Source of the DNA: JABCPE02 sp963516675
Lineage (GTDB): Bacteria; Bacteroidota; Bacteroidia; Flavobacteriales; Weeksellaceae
NCBI GenBank assembly: GCA_963516675.1
Contig: CAUQBH010000003.1
Location: 1-64,000 of the forward strand
Direction of reading: 5' to 3'
DNA length: 64,000 bases
A program made the position numbers and the translations under genes. How positions within the stretch are numbered: position 1 is the first letter of the stretch; each line of letters opens with the position of its first letter. Under the pieces are notes generated by a model. That model did not search any database, was not told the DNA's origin, and saw only the letters and a list, made by a program, of their open reading frames with translations. Of this stretch, positions 33,789 to 43,161 are shown in pieces.

Positions 33789-35315
33789 ATGTCAAAAAAA
33801 GTTTTACTCGCAATATTAGATGGCTGGGGATTGGCTGAGAATCCCGAAGTATGTGCAATTACCAAGGCTCACACGCCGTTTGTAGACAGCTGTTATCAGA
33901 AATATCCTCACACTCAGCTCCATGCATCAGGCTTGGAAGTGGGGCTTCCCGAAGGACAAATCGGTAATTCCGAAGTAGGACATATGAATTTAGGTGCGGG
34001 AAGAGTTGTCTATCAGAACCTTACGAGGCTGAATTTAGCTGTGAAAAATGGAACTTTGGGTAAAGAAAAACCTATCCAAGAGGCATTTTTACACGCACAG
34101 AAAAACAATAAAAATGTCCATCTCCTTGGGCTGTTGTCTGATGGTGGTGTCCATTCGCATATTACTCATTTAGAGGCTCTTCTGGATGAAGCCAAAGATT
34201 TAGGATTAAAAAATGTTTTCGTTCATGCCTTTACTGATGGGCGTGACTGCGATCCGCATAGAGGGAAAGTTTTTGTAAAAGAAATTCAGGAATATTTAGC
34301 CAAAACCACAGGAAAACTGGCGACTATCACAGGACGATTTTTCGCAATGGATAGAGACAAACGCTGGGAAAGGGTAAAAAAAGCCTACGATGCTTTGGTC
34401 AATGGAGTGGGGGTGAAAACACAAAATGCGCTGGAAGCGGTGGAAAATTCTTACCAAAATAATGTTTTGGATGAATTTATTGAGCCGATTATCTTAACTG
34501 ATGAAAACCAAAATCCTGTGGGGAATATTCAGGAAGGCGATGTGGTTATTTTCTACAATTTCCGTACGGACAGAGGTCGCGAACTTACAGAAGTTCTTTC
34601 GCAAAAGGATTTTCCAGAATTTGGAATGAAAAAACTGAATCTCTATTTTGTGACAATGACCAACTATGACCGAGATTTTGAAAACATCAAAATTGTCTAT
34701 GATGAAGAAATTATCCACGAAACTCTGGGGGAGGTTTTGGAGAGAGAAGGAAAATCCCAAATCAGAATCGCTGAAACCGAAAAATATCCTCATGTGACAT
34801 TCTTCTTTTCAGGAGGGCGCGAAACCGAGTTTGAAAACGAAAAAAGAATACTCTGCCCAAGCCCTAGGGATGTGAAGACTTATGATTTAAAGCCTGAAAT
34901 GGCGGCTTTTGATATTCGTAATGCCATCATTCCAGAATTGCAGAAACAGACAGCAGATTTTGTTTGCTTAAATTTTGCTAACCCTGATATGGTGGGGCAT
35001 ACAGGCGTTTTTGATGCAGTGGTAAAAGCCTGCGAAGTAGTGGATGAATGCATAGAAGAGGTAGCCAATACAGCCTATGAAAACGGCTATACGGTACTTA
35101 TCCTCGCTGACCATGGTAATTCAGACTACATGATAAACGAGGATGGTTCGCCTAATACCAACCATACCACTAGTTTAGTTCCTCTTATTGTGATGGATAA
35201 AGATAAAAAATGGCAGCTCAAAAGAGGAAAATTGGGCGATGTGGCACCTACCATTCTCCACATTATGGGAATAAAAATTCCTGAAAAAATGACAGGAGAG
35301 GTATTGGTTTCATAA
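33789..35315 (+). CDS. gpmI: 2,3-bisphosphoglycerate-independent phosphoglycerate mutase
   Basis: Alkaline-phosphatase-superfamily glycolytic enzyme of 508 residues that interconverts 3- and 2-phosphoglycerate with Mn2+. It starts KKVLLAILDGWGL and has the catalytic Ser61 in GQIGNSEVGHMNLGAGR. The phosphotransferase inserts (DGRDCDPHRG, FFAMDRDKRWERVKKAYDA) and the metal ligands of NFANPDMVGHTG and LADHGNSD are all present. Full length and intact. Confidence 0.97.
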   Translation: MSKKVLLAILDGWGLAENPEVCAITKAHTPFVDSCYQKYPHTQLHASGLEVGLPEGQIGNSEVGHMNLGAGRVVYQNLTRLNLAVKNGTLGKEKPIQEAFLHAQKNNKNVHLLGLLSDGGVHSHITHLEALLDEAKDLGLKNVFVHAFTDGRDCDPHRGKVFVKEIQEYLAKTTGKLATITGRFFAMDRDKRWERVKKAYDALVNGVGVKTQNALEAVENSYQNNVLDEFIEPIILTDENQNPVGNIQEGDVVIFYNFRTDRGRELTEVLSQKDFPEFGMKKLNLYFVTMTNYDRDFENIKIVYDEEIIHETLGEVLEREGKSQIRIAETEKYPHVTFFFSGGRETEFENEKRILCPSPRDVKTYDLKPEMAAFDIRNAIIPELQKQTADFVCLNFANPDMVGHTGVFDAVVKACEVVDECIEEVANTAYENGYTVLILADHGNSDYMINEDGSPNTNHTTSLVPLIVMDKDKKWQLKRGKLGDVAPTILHIMGIKIPEKMTGEVLVS

Positions 35316-35330
35316 AATTTCTTACATTTG
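35304..35330 (+). promoter_or_regulatory. Promoter: TTG-N16-TACATTTG
   Basis: TACATTTG at 35323-35330 with TTG at 35304-35306. The spacing is a little short. It favours the start at 35352 over an in-frame ATG at 35328 that lies inside the box. Confidence 0.5.
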
Positions 35331-35351
35331 CACACTTTTGATTTTTTAAAA

Positions 35352-35861
35352 ATGAGCAATTTTGATGACCTACTGCCTTACGGTTTTGCTTTAATCGTGG
35401 CAGTTCCTTTTGTGATATTGCTGAGACAGTTTGTGTTTCAGTTCATTAAGTTGAAAAACAGAGAATTGAGCATTATTTCAGGGAAATCCAATGCGCAGAT
35501 AAGATTGCAGGCGTATGAAAGAATGACTTTGTTTTTGGAGAGAATGAAGCCTTCTAACTTGGTTCAGAGGTTTGACAAGGAATTGGCCGCTGTGGAATTT
35601 GTATTTTTGGTGGAAAAAAATATTATGGAAGAATTTGAGTATAATGCTTCACAACAGCTTTATATCAGCCAAGATTCTTGGAATAATATTTTAAATTCTA
35701 AAAATAATGTTCTCCAGCTTCTTCATAAGACTTTGGAAAACAGCCCGAATGTTTCTTTGCAGGAGTTTAAAACTCTGTTTTTGATGGGGTATGTGGATGG
35801 CGAGGATTATATCTCGGATACTATCCAAAACCTTAGAAATGAAATAAGTAGTATAATTTAA
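35352..35861 (+). CDS. DUF7935-like membrane-anchored protein
   Basis: A 169-residue protein from MSNFDDLLPYGFALI. One N-terminal transmembrane helix (about 8-27) is followed by a cytoplasmic helical domain with KSNAQIRLQAYERMTLFLERMKPSNL (basic, amphipathic) and a conserved-looking EFNYASQ-type stretch EFEYNASQQLYIS. This pattern fits a small Bacteroidota family named DUF7935; function unknown. It is followed by the pyrophosphatase gene after 16 nt, so they may be co-transcribed. Confidence 0.6.
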   Translation: MSNFDDLLPYGFALIVAVPFVILLRQFVFQFIKLKNRELSIISGKSNAQIRLQAYERMTLFLERMKPSNLVQRFDKELAAVEFVFLVEKNIMEEFEYNASQQLYISQDSWNNILNSKNNVLQLLHKTLENSPNVSLQEFKTLFLMGYVDGEDYISDTIQNLRNEISSII

Positions 35862-35877
35862 AAATAAATATAGTATA

Positions 35878-36489
35878 ATGATTCCAACTTTTAAAGCACA
35901 TCCTTGGCATGGAATTTCAGCTGGGGAAAAAGCACCAGATGTAGTTAATGTTTTTGTGGAAATAGTTCCATCAGATACTATTAAATATGAAATCGATAAA
36001 GAAAGCGGACATCTAAAAGTAGACAGACCGCAGAAATTTTCTAATATAATTCCTGCTCTATATGGCTTTGTTCCAAGAACTTACTGCGATGAGAGAGTAA
36101 AGGAACTAGCAGTGAAAAGAGGTGCTTCAGACATCACGGAAGGAGACCACGATCCGCTAGATATCTGCGTATTGAGCAGCCACAATGTTCCTGTTGGTGG
36201 TATTTTGCTGGAAGCAGTGCCAATCGGTGGGTTCAAGATGATAGATAAAGGCGAGGCTGATGATAAAATCGTAGCTGTATTAGTAGGAGACCAGTCTTAT
36301 GGGCATATCAAAGATATTTCAGAACTTCCTAAGGCTGAAGTAGATAGACTAATGCACTATTTCTTAACTTATAAAAATCTTCCTGGTGAGCCTGTGGCAT
36401 GCAGAATAGATGAAGTCTATGATGCTAAACACGCAAAAGAAGTTATCAAAGCATCTCAAGAAGATTATCAAGAGAAATATAAAGGATAA
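35878..36489 (+). CDS. ppa: Inorganic pyrophosphatase
   Basis: Soluble family I pyrophosphatase of 203 residues that hydrolyses PPi and pulls biosynthetic reactions forward. Metal ligands are in GDHDPLDICVL (D90, D92, D95) and IGGFKMIDKGEADDKIVAV. The family usually has DxDPxD preceded by DG; H91 here is a variant seen in some Bacteroidota. N-terminal HPWHGI and KYEIDKESGHLKVDRP fit the family. A terminator-like hairpin follows. Confidence 0.95.
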   Translation: MIPTFKAHPWHGISAGEKAPDVVNVFVEIVPSDTIKYEIDKESGHLKVDRPQKFSNIIPALYGFVPRTYCDERVKELAVKRGASDITEGDHDPLDICVLSSHNVPVGGILLEAVPIGGFKMIDKGEADDKIVAVLVGDQSYGHIKDISELPKAEVDRLMHYFLTYKNLPGEPVACRIDEVYDAKHAKEVIKASQEDYQEKYKG

Positions 36490-36497
36490 AATAATGA

Positions 36498-36545
36498 AAA
36501 ATTACTTGGAAAAACTTTCTGAGTAATTTTTTTATTTTTTAATGC
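36498..36545 (+). terminator. Putative intrinsic terminator after ppa
   Basis: An AAAATTACT/AGTAATTTT stem with a long 25-nt loop is followed by T residues. Weaker than the other terminators because of the loop. Confidence 0.5.
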
Positions 36546-36584
36546 AAATATTTTGTAAATTGGCTTCCTTAATAAAAAAATAAA

Positions 36585-38357
36585 ATGACTACAATAGAGA
36601 AAATTTCAAAACTTCGTCAGAAAATGCAGGAGAAAGGTATCAATGCATTCATTGTCTACTCTGCAGACCCACATATGAGTGAATATCTACCCGAAGAATG
36701 GCAGGAGCGCACTTGGCTTTCAGGCTTTACTGGTTCTGCTGGTTTTTTGGTGGTAACTAATGAAAAAGCGGCTCTTTGGACAGATGGGAGATATTTCGTT
36801 CAGGCAGCACAAGAGCTGGAAAACACAGGAATAGAACTGATGAAAGACGGCATAGAGGGCACTCCGAACTACATAGACTGGATAATCTCTCAAATGCCTG
36901 AAAATGGAAAAGTAGCTGTAAATGCTCTGGCGACATCTCATCTAAATTGGGAAAGTCTAGAGCAAAAATTGTCTGCAAAAAAAATACAACTTGTCAATGA
37001 ACCTTTATTAAAGGATATTTGGACAGATAGAGGCGAACCTTCTAAAAATGAAATCTTTGTTCATCCTCTGAAATGGGCTGGTCAGTCTGTCGTAGAAAAA
37101 CTAAACGCCATTCGTGCGAAAATGCAGGAAAAAGGTGCTTCTTTGCATGTTATTTCAAGTCTTGATGATGTGGCTTGGACACTAAATTTACGAGGAAGCG
37201 ATGTGGACTGCAACCCTGTATTTCTTGGTTATATCCTTGTGACAGAGGATGGGGAGGCTACGCTCTTTGTAGATGTAGAAAAACTCAATGATGAAGCCAA
37301 AAAACAAATGCAAGAGGCCGAGGTAAGCGTAGTTCCTTACGATGAATTTTTCTCTTATTTAGGTCAATTAAAAAATGAAAAAGTTTTAATTTCACCAAAC
37401 TGTAACCAAGCGGTTTTTAATGCTTTAAAGGATAAAAATACTTTCATTCTGTCTGCCGTTCCTGGCAATCTGATGAAAGCCATTAAAAACGAAACCGAAT
37501 TGGAAGGCTTCCGCACGGTGATGGTTCGTGATGGTGTAGCGATGGTAAGATTCCTTCATTGGCTGAAAAACAATGTAGGAAAAGAGCCTATGACGGAATA
37601 TTCCATTGGGAAAAAACTGAGAGAATTCCGTGCTGAGGGCGAAAATTTCGTAGGTGAAAGTTTCGGAAGCATCATCGGTTATAAAGGAAATGGCGCTATC
37701 GTGCATTATTCCGCAAAAAGCGAAGGAAGCAAGGAAGTTACCAACGAGGGAAGTGTTCTTGTAGATTCTGGCGGACAATATTTAGAAGGAACTACCGACA
37801 TTACCAGAACGCTGGCTTTGGGTAAAGTATCGGCGGAGTTTGTAAAAGACTGCACTTTGGTTCTGAAAGGGATGATTAACCTTTCTTTAGCTCAGTTCCC
37901 AAAAGGCACAAGAGGTGTTCAGCTGGATGCTATCGCTCGTCTTCCGCTTTGGAAAGAAGGCAAAGACTATGCACACGGAACAGGGCACGGTGTGGGAAGT
38001 TTCATGAATGTGCATGAAGGCCCTCAGAATATCCGAAAAGATATGAATCCGCAGGAGCTTTTAGCAGGAATGGTGTGTTCTAACGAACCAGGGTTTTATG
38101 TTGAAAATCAATATGGTATCCGCCATGAGAATTTAGTGGCAGTGAAGGAACAGAAAACCACAGAATACGGCACTTTCTATGGTTTTGAAACCCTTACACT
38201 TTGTCCGTTTTTCAAGGATGTGATAGATGCAGAACTTCTTACCGAACCAGAAAAAGAATGGCTGAACGCCTACCACAAGACCTGCGAGGAGAAATTGGCT
38301 CCGCACTTGTCAGGCGAGGTCAAAGAATGGTTCTTAGAATTAGTAAAACCAATATAA
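36585..38357 (+). CDS. Xaa-Pro aminopeptidase (M24B family)
   Basis: A 590-residue aminopeptidase of the APP1/PepP-like group that removes an N-terminal residue before proline. The N-terminal two creatinase-like domains are followed by the pita-bread catalytic domain with metal ligands in LVDSGGQYLEGTTDITRT, GTGHGVGSFMNVHEGP, and CSNEPGFYVENQYGIRHEN. No signal peptide, so cytosolic. The long N-terminal region is typical of the eukaryote-like APP1 subfamily found in Bacteroidota. A strong terminator follows. Confidence 0.93.
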   Translation: MTTIEKISKLRQKMQEKGINAFIVYSADPHMSEYLPEEWQERTWLSGFTGSAGFLVVTNEKAALWTDGRYFVQAAQELENTGIELMKDGIEGTPNYIDWIISQMPENGKVAVNALATSHLNWESLEQKLSAKKIQLVNEPLLKDIWTDRGEPSKNEIFVHPLKWAGQSVVEKLNAIRAKMQEKGASLHVISSLDDVAWTLNLRGSDVDCNPVFLGYILVTEDGEATLFVDVEKLNDEAKKQMQEAEVSVVPYDEFFSYLGQLKNEKVLISPNCNQAVFNALKDKNTFILSAVPGNLMKAIKNETELEGFRTVMVRDGVAMVRFLHWLKNNVGKEPMTEYSIGKKLREFRAEGENFVGESFGSIIGYKGNGAIVHYSAKSEGSKEVTNEGSVLVDSGGQYLEGTTDITRTLALGKVSAEFVKDCTLVLKGMINLSLAQFPKGTRGVQLDAIARLPLWKEGKDYAHGTGHGVGSFMNVHEGPQNIRKDMNPQELLAGMVCSNEPGFYVENQYGIRHENLVAVKEQKTTEYGTFYGFETLTLCPFFKDVIDAELLTEPEKEWLNAYHKTCEEKLAPHLSGEVKEWFLELVKPI

Positions 38358-38361
38358 AATA

Positions 38362-38399
38362 AAAATCTCTTTTCCTGCTCAATGGAAAGGGGATTTTTT
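38362..38399 (+). terminator. Intrinsic terminator after the aminopeptidase gene
   Basis: A 14-bp stem (AAAATCTCTTTTCC with GGAAAGGGGATTTT, loop TGCTCAAT) is followed by T residues. Confidence 0.85.
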
Positions 38400-38411
38400 C
38401 ATATAAATTAC

Positions 38412-38419
38412 TACCTTTG
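38412..38419 (+). promoter_or_regulatory. Putative mvaD promoter -7 element (TACCTTTG)
   Basis: TACCTTTG lies 19 nt upstream of the ATG at 38439. An in-frame ATG at 38382 lies upstream of it, inside the terminator, and is rejected. Confidence 0.5.
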
Positions 38420-38438
38420 TGAGGTAAAATATATCATA

Positions 38439-39485
38439 ATGGCACAGCAGTTTTTAGGAAATAAAGAATTTTTAACGAAAGATATAGAGGTTTTTGCGAG
38501 TTGTCCCAGTAATATTGCCCTTATCAAATATTGGGGAAAATATGAAGGGCAGATTCCAGCAAATCCCAGCATCAGTTTTACGCTTAGTAATTGTAAAACA
38601 GAGACTAAAATGATTTTTAGATCAGGTGAAAAATTTTCAGTCAAAACCTTTTTGGCTGGAAAAGAAGAAACCAAATTTTCGGAGAAAATAGAAAAATATT
38701 TTAGAAATATAGAGAAATATCTTCCTTGGATTTTGCAGGGAAGTTTTGTCATTGAGACCGAAAATACTTTCCCTCATAGTTCTGGAATTGCCAGTTCTGC
38801 ATCGGGTTTTGGAGCTATAGCCAAATGCCTTATGGAGATGGATAAAGCGTTTTCTAGGAAAGATTTTTTTGATGTCAAAAAAGCCTCGTTTCTGGCTCGT
38901 TTGGGCAGCGGAAGTGCCTGCCGAAGTGTTTATGATGGGCTAGTAGTCTGGGGCGATGTGAATGAAGTGGAGGGGAGTTCCGACCTATATGCTGTGAAAT
39001 ATCCTGATGAGAAAATTCATCCGATATTTAAGGATTTTAATGATTATGTTCTGCTGATTCATGAAGGGCAAAAGTCTGTGAGTTCCACCATAGGACATGA
39101 GCTGATGAACACCAATCCCTATGCAGAACGCCGTTTTCAGGAGGCTAAAGAGAACTTTGTTCCGATGAAAGAGATATTGAAATCAGGTGATTTACAGGAT
39201 TTTATGAAATTGGTGGAGCATGAGGCGCTTACACTTCATGCGATGATGATGATGAGCGACCCTGCTTTTATTCTGATGCAGATAGGGACTTTGCAGGTTA
39301 TCAATAGGGTTTGGGAATTTAGAAAGAAAACCAATCTGCCTCTTTTCTTTACTTTGGACGCTGGGGCAAATGTACATCTACTTTTCCCAAGCGAAAAGAA
39401 AGCTGAAATCTCTAATTTCATAGAAACAGAACTTTTACAATACACGCAGAATGGCGGAATTGTAAGGGATTTTATGAAGTTTTAA
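38439..39485 (+). CDS. mvaD: Diphosphomevalonate decarboxylase
   Basis: GHMP-kinase-fold enzyme of 348 residues that makes isopentenyl diphosphate in the mevalonate pathway. ASCPSNIALIKYWGKYEGQIPANPS (residues 20-44, given as range guide A20-S44), the SSGIASSASGFGAIA phosphate loop, and GSGSACRSVYDG are diagnostic. I use the ATG at 38439 because a promoter element lies just upstream. Presence of this pathway is typical of Flavobacteriia. The next gene follows after 12 nt. Confidence 0.93.
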   Translation: MAQQFLGNKEFLTKDIEVFASCPSNIALIKYWGKYEGQIPANPSISFTLSNCKTETKMIFRSGEKFSVKTFLAGKEETKFSEKIEKYFRNIEKYLPWILQGSFVIETENTFPHSSGIASSASGFGAIAKCLMEMDKAFSRKDFFDVKKASFLARLGSGSACRSVYDGLVVWGDVNEVEGSSDLYAVKYPDEKIHPIFKDFNDYVLLIHEGQKSVSSTIGHELMNTNPYAERRFQEAKENFVPMKEILKSGDLQDFMKLVEHEALTLHAMMMMSDPAFILMQIGTLQVINRVWEFRKKTNLPLFFTLDAGANVHLLFPSEKKAEISNFIETELLQYTQNGGIVRDFMKF

Positions 39486-39497
39486 AGTGAAAATAAT

Positions 39498-40418
39498 ATG
39501 AAAAGGAATAAGTTTTTACTGCTGAATTATGTTTTTGTAGTGAGCATAATTTTATTATTTATCAATGACCATTTTTTGAAATTGTATTTTCATAATTGGT
39601 TCACGGGTAAATTTTCGGATTTTTTGGGAATGATTATTTTTCCATTGTTTTTGGCGTATATTTTCCCAAAATTGAGAACTTTTTCCATTCTTGTTAGTTT
39701 TGTTTTGTTCATATTTTGGAAATCTCCGTTTTCCGAAGGTTTTATTGATTTTTACAATCAGATTTCACCCATTGCTCTGGCTCGTGTGGTGGATTATACG
39801 GATTTTATCGCCTTTGTATTTCTGATAATTCCTTTCCTTTTGATAAAATATGATGCTCTGCTTCAGCCTTTGAAAATAAGAAAAATAAGCCCTGCATTGA
39901 TACTTGTTCCCTCTGTTTTTGTGATGATGGCAACTTCTCCGCCGCCGTATTATAGATATGGTTCGGATGGGATGGTATTATTCAACGATTATTCATTTAA
40001 AATGCAAAAAAGCAAAGCAGAAGCTCTGGATGAGTTGAAAAACAGGAATATTTTGTTCAAAAAAGATACACTGATGATTATTAAAAGAAATAATATAAGC
40101 AGCGAAAGTCTGATTATGAACGGAACTAACCTAAAAACACTGGAAGTAGATAAAGAAATTCTAAAAAAGGAACTGGAAAGAAAAATACAATTTTATGATT
40201 ATTACATCATAGACAGCCTAAAAATAGGAGATGAAACTCTAAAAAATATAAGATTCGAGCTGGAAGAAATAAACAAATCAAAGGTAGAAATAATCCTGAA
40301 ATCAGTCGTATTAGAGGGGCGACATACGAATCATAAAAAATTGCAAAAGAAATTCAGAAAAATTTATAGAGAACTTCTGAAAAAAGAATTTTTGAATAAA
40401 AACTATAATCAAAACTAA
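39498..40418 (+). CDS. Membrane protein of unknown function
   Basis: A 306-residue protein with four hydrophobic segments in the first 150 residues (starting near residues 8, 48, 62 and 102, with a further one about 133-146 ending at the MMATSPPP turn). The rest is a soluble, charged domain with repeated Lys/Glu runs. I do not recognise the family. It sits between mvaD and purK in a tight run, so it is probably co-transcribed with them. Confidence 0.65.
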   Translation: MKRNKFLLLNYVFVVSIILLFINDHFLKLYFHNWFTGKFSDFLGMIIFPLFLAYIFPKLRTFSILVSFVLFIFWKSPFSEGFIDFYNQISPIALARVVDYTDFIAFVFLIIPFLLIKYDALLQPLKIRKISPALILVPSVFVMMATSPPPYYRYGSDGMVLFNDYSFKMQKSKAEALDELKNRNILFKKDTLMIIKRNNISSESLIMNGTNLKTLEVDKEILKKELERKIQFYDYYIIDSLKIGDETLKNIRFELEEINKSKVEIILKSVVLEGRHTNHKKLQKKFRKIYRELLKKEFLNKNYNQN

Positions 40419-40429
40419 CCATTTAACCC

Positions 40430-41545
40430 ATGAAAATAGGAATATTAGGAGGCGGGCAGCTCGGCAGGATGCTTATACAAGAGGCCTTAAAATACGCTGA
40501 TGAATTTTACACATTAGACCCAAGTTCTGACTGCCCATGCGCGGGAATATCGCACTTTACAAAAGGTGATTTTAATGATTATCAGACTGTTATGTATTTT
40601 GGGAAGGATAAAGATGTTCTCACAATAGAAATAGAACATGTGAATGTCCAAGCGCTGGAAGAGTTGCAGAAACAAGGAATAAAAATCATCCCAAGTCCTA
40701 GTGCTGTCAAAATCATTCAGCAGAAAATACTGCAGAAAGAATTTTATCAAAAAAACGAAATCCCAAGTCCTGATTTTCAGGTTATTCAAAATAAATCGGA
40801 AGTAAATTTTCCTTTGCCTTTTGTTCAAAAACTAAATACTGGCGGCTATGATGGAAAAGGCGTTCAGGTGATTCGCAGCGAAAAGGAGCTGGAAAACCTC
40901 TGGAATGCGCCATCTGTTTTGGAAGCTTTGGTGGATATAGAAAAAGAACTTTCTGTGATTGTGGCTAAAAATGATAGGGGAGAAGTCAAAGTTTTTCCTG
41001 TCACGGAGATGGTTGCCAATCTGCGATTAAACCTATTGGATTTTAATATTTGTCCGAGTGAAATTTCCGATGAAATCCAAACTCAAATTGATGAAATTGT
41101 CAAAAAATTCATCCGAGCGATGGCTTCTTCTGGGCTTTTTGCGATAGAATTATTTTTGGATAAAAATGGAAAAGTCTGGGTCAATGAAACAGCGCCAAGG
41201 CTGCACAACAGCGGACATCTCACGCAGGAAGGAAATAGTAACTCTCAGTTCGAGCAGATGTACCGAGTGGTAAAAAATCTTCCACTAGCAGACACAGATG
41301 CCGATAAATACAGCGGAATGTTTAATCTTGTAGGAGAGGAGGGCTACCAAGGAAAAGCCTATTATGAAGGCTTAGAAGAAGTTTTAAAACTGCCTAAAAC
41401 TTATGTCCATTTATACGGAAAAACAGAGACCAAATCTGGGCGTAAAATGGGACATATTAACATTTTGGCGGATAGTAGGGAAGAGCTGTTAGAAAAATTA
41501 ACTACGATAAAATCAATGATTAGAGTGATATCAAAAAAGCATTAG
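40430..41545 (+). CDS. purK: 5-(carboxyamino)imidazole ribonucleotide synthase
   Basis: ATP-grasp enzyme of 371 residues that carboxylates AIR with bicarbonate to give N5-CAIR in purine synthesis. N-terminal KIGILGGGQLGRML binds nucleotide; the central ATP-grasp has FVQKLNTGGYDGKGVQVI and WVNETAPRLHNSGHLTQEG. Its product is used by PurE, encoded about 1 kb downstream beyond one oppositely oriented gene. The stop codon lies inside the terminator hairpin at 41537-41560. Confidence 0.96.
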   Translation: MKIGILGGGQLGRMLIQEALKYADEFYTLDPSSDCPCAGISHFTKGDFNDYQTVMYFGKDKDVLTIEIEHVNVQALEELQKQGIKIIPSPSAVKIIQQKILQKEFYQKNEIPSPDFQVIQNKSEVNFPLPFVQKLNTGGYDGKGVQVIRSEKELENLWNAPSVLEALVDIEKELSVIVAKNDRGEVKVFPVTEMVANLRLNLLDFNICPSEISDEIQTQIDEIVKKFIRAMASSGLFAIELFLDKNGKVWVNETAPRLHNSGHLTQEGNSNSQFEQMYRVVKNLPLADTDADKYSGMFNLVGEEGYQGKAYYEGLEEVLKLPKTYVHLYGKTETKSGRKMGHINILADSREELLEKLTTIKSMIRVISKKH

Positions 41546-41567
41546 AAAATTCTAATGCTTCTTTTTT
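41537..41567. terminator. Shared terminator containing both convergent stop codons
   Basis: An 11-bp perfect stem (AAGCATTAGAA with TTCTAATGCTT, 2-nt loop) with a preceding A-run and following T-run. The purK stop (TAG, 41543-41545) lies in the left arm and the EamA stop (complement of 41552-41554) lies in the right arm. Confidence 0.85.
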
Positions 41568-42457
41568 GTTTTAAACATATCTGGATGATAATTCGTTATA
41601 AATATTCCTAAAATAATCAAAACCGCTGCAATGACAAAATTAGAATCCACAGGCTCATTAGCTACCAGCCAACCTAAAAATATCGCAATGATGGTATTTA
41701 CATAAGAAATCATAGAAACTTTCACAGCGGAAATTTGGCTCAGTGCATAGATATACGCTAAATAAGCGATAATGGAAGCGAAAATCGTAAGTGAGAACAT
41801 CGCAATGAGGCTTTTCAGACTCCATGTTTCTGGCGCGAATTCCTCTCCTAGAACCAAAGCGCTGATAATCTGCACCACCCCCGCAAAGATAAACTGATAA
41901 AAAAGACTTAATAAAATATTAGTGCTTTTGTAGTTTGTTTTTTTGATGTAAAGGGCTCCTGTGGCATTTCCAGAAATAGCAAGGAACAAGTAAATCATTC
42001 CTTTACGGTAATCAGGATTTGCCAAATCAGCCAGTCCATCCCAGAAAATCAAAATAATTCCAGAAAATCCTAGTAAAATCCCAAGAACAGATTTTAATGT
42101 AAACTGCTGCATTCTAAACAAAACGCTGCCGATAAATATCAAAATAGGCGAACAAGAACTAATCAGAGATGCCAGACTGCTGGAAACATGCTCTTCGGCA
42201 ATCGTGGTAAGTCCATTGGTTATGATAAGAATACAAGTGGAAAGTATCAGCTGAACTTTTAGATTTTCCCAGCCTATCCATTTTAGCTTTCCTGTGAAGG
42301 ATAAATAAACACCCAAAATAATAGCCGACAGCACATGCCGAATACCCGCTACATACAGCGGAGGAATAGTCTCCACGGCGAGTCTAATACCCAAAAACGA
42401 AGTCCCCCAGATGATAGCAATGGCCAAAATAGCAAATGTAAGTTTCATGTTTTTCAT
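41552..42457 (-). CDS. EamA-family (DMT) transporter
   Basis: A 301-residue inner-membrane transporter of the drug/metabolite superfamily with ten hydrophobic segments in two EamA halves. The first starts at about residue 7 with IWGTSFLGIRLAVETIPPLY, the second at about 150 and ends with the GWLVANEPVD loop, typical of the fold. The substrate is not predictable. It interrupts purK and purE on the opposite strand. Confidence 0.88.
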   Translation of the reverse strand: MKNMKLTFAILAIAIIWGTSFLGIRLAVETIPPLYVAGIRHVLSAIILGVYLSFTGKLKWIGWENLKVQLILSTCILIITNGLTTIAEEHVSSSLASLISSCSPILIFIGSVLFRMQQFTLKSVLGILLGFSGIILIFWDGLADLANPDYRKGMIYLFLAISGNATGALYIKKTNYKSTNILLSLFYQFIFAGVVQIISALVLGEEFAPETWSLKSLIAMFSLTIFASIIAYLAYIYALSQISAVKVSMISYVNTIIAIFLGWLVANEPVDSNFVIAAVLIILGIFITNYHPDMFKTKKKH

Positions 42458-42496
42458 CTCAGGAAAATTAGTTTTTCGTTTTAAAGGTTAATTTTT

Positions 42497-42504
42497 TATC
42501 TTTG
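42497..42504 (+). promoter_or_regulatory. Putative purE promoter -7 element (TATCTTTG)
   Basis: TATCTTTG lies 59 nt upstream of the purE start, in the gap between the divergent EamA and purE genes. Confidence 0.4.
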
Positions 42505-42563
42505 GAATGTTTAAATTTTTCGTTTGTAAAGTTAATTAAATTTATTTTAAAATCAATCAAAAT

Positions 42564-43067
42564 ATGGTAGGAATTATTATGGGAAGCAAAAGTGATTTCC
42601 CGATTATGCATCAGGCAGTGGATTTTTTACAATCATTGGGAGTTCCCTACGAGGTTACCATAGTTTCTGCGCACAGAACTCCAGAACGAATGCTGGACTA
42701 CGCAAAAACGGCTAAAAAAAGAGGAGTCAGTGTAATCATAGCAGGAGCAGGAGGAGCAGCCCATTTGCCTGGGATGGTGGCAAGTTGTACCACTTTGCCA
42801 GTGATAGGAGTGCCTATTTTGTCGAGTAATTCTATAGATGGCTGGGATAGTGTTTTGTCTATTTTGCAGATGCCTTCTGGAATTCCTGTCGCTACAGTGG
42901 CACTGAATGGAGCCATGAATGCAGGAATTTTGGCAGCTAAAATTTTAGCGGTATCAAATCCTGAAATCGCTGATAAATTACAAAACTATCAAGAATCCCT
43001 CTCTAAAAAAGTATTGGCATCAGTAGATGAACTGAAAACAGATTTCCCAAATTCTTATGATAAGTAA
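42564..43067 (+). CDS. purE: N5-carboxyaminoimidazole ribonucleotide mutase
   Basis: Class I PurE of 167 residues, which converts N5-CAIR to CAIR. The start MVGIIMGSKSDFPIM, the catalytic H37 in VSAHRTPER, IAGAGGAAHLPG and the SIDGWDSVLSI block are diagnostic. It acts after PurK, encoded nearby with one transporter gene in between. The following 94 nt are without a supported gene. Confidence 0.96.
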   Translation: MVGIIMGSKSDFPIMHQAVDFLQSLGVPYEVTIVSAHRTPERMLDYAKTAKKRGVSVIIAGAGGAAHLPGMVASCTTLPVIGVPILSSNSIDGWDSVLSILQMPSGIPVATVALNGAMNAGILAAKILAVSNPEIADKLQNYQESLSKKVLASVDELKTDFPNSYDK

Positions 43068-43161
43068 TGGAATTTTATGGATTTAAGCATTTTAGAAGAA
43101 AATATTTCAGAGGTATAAAAATATTTCCTTGGAATGGCGTTAATAATTAAAACATTGTAAA

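Noticed and set aside
43066..43149. Short frame overlapping the purE stop (27 codons)
   Set aside because: It is basic and aromatic with no family resemblance. A chance frame is more likely.
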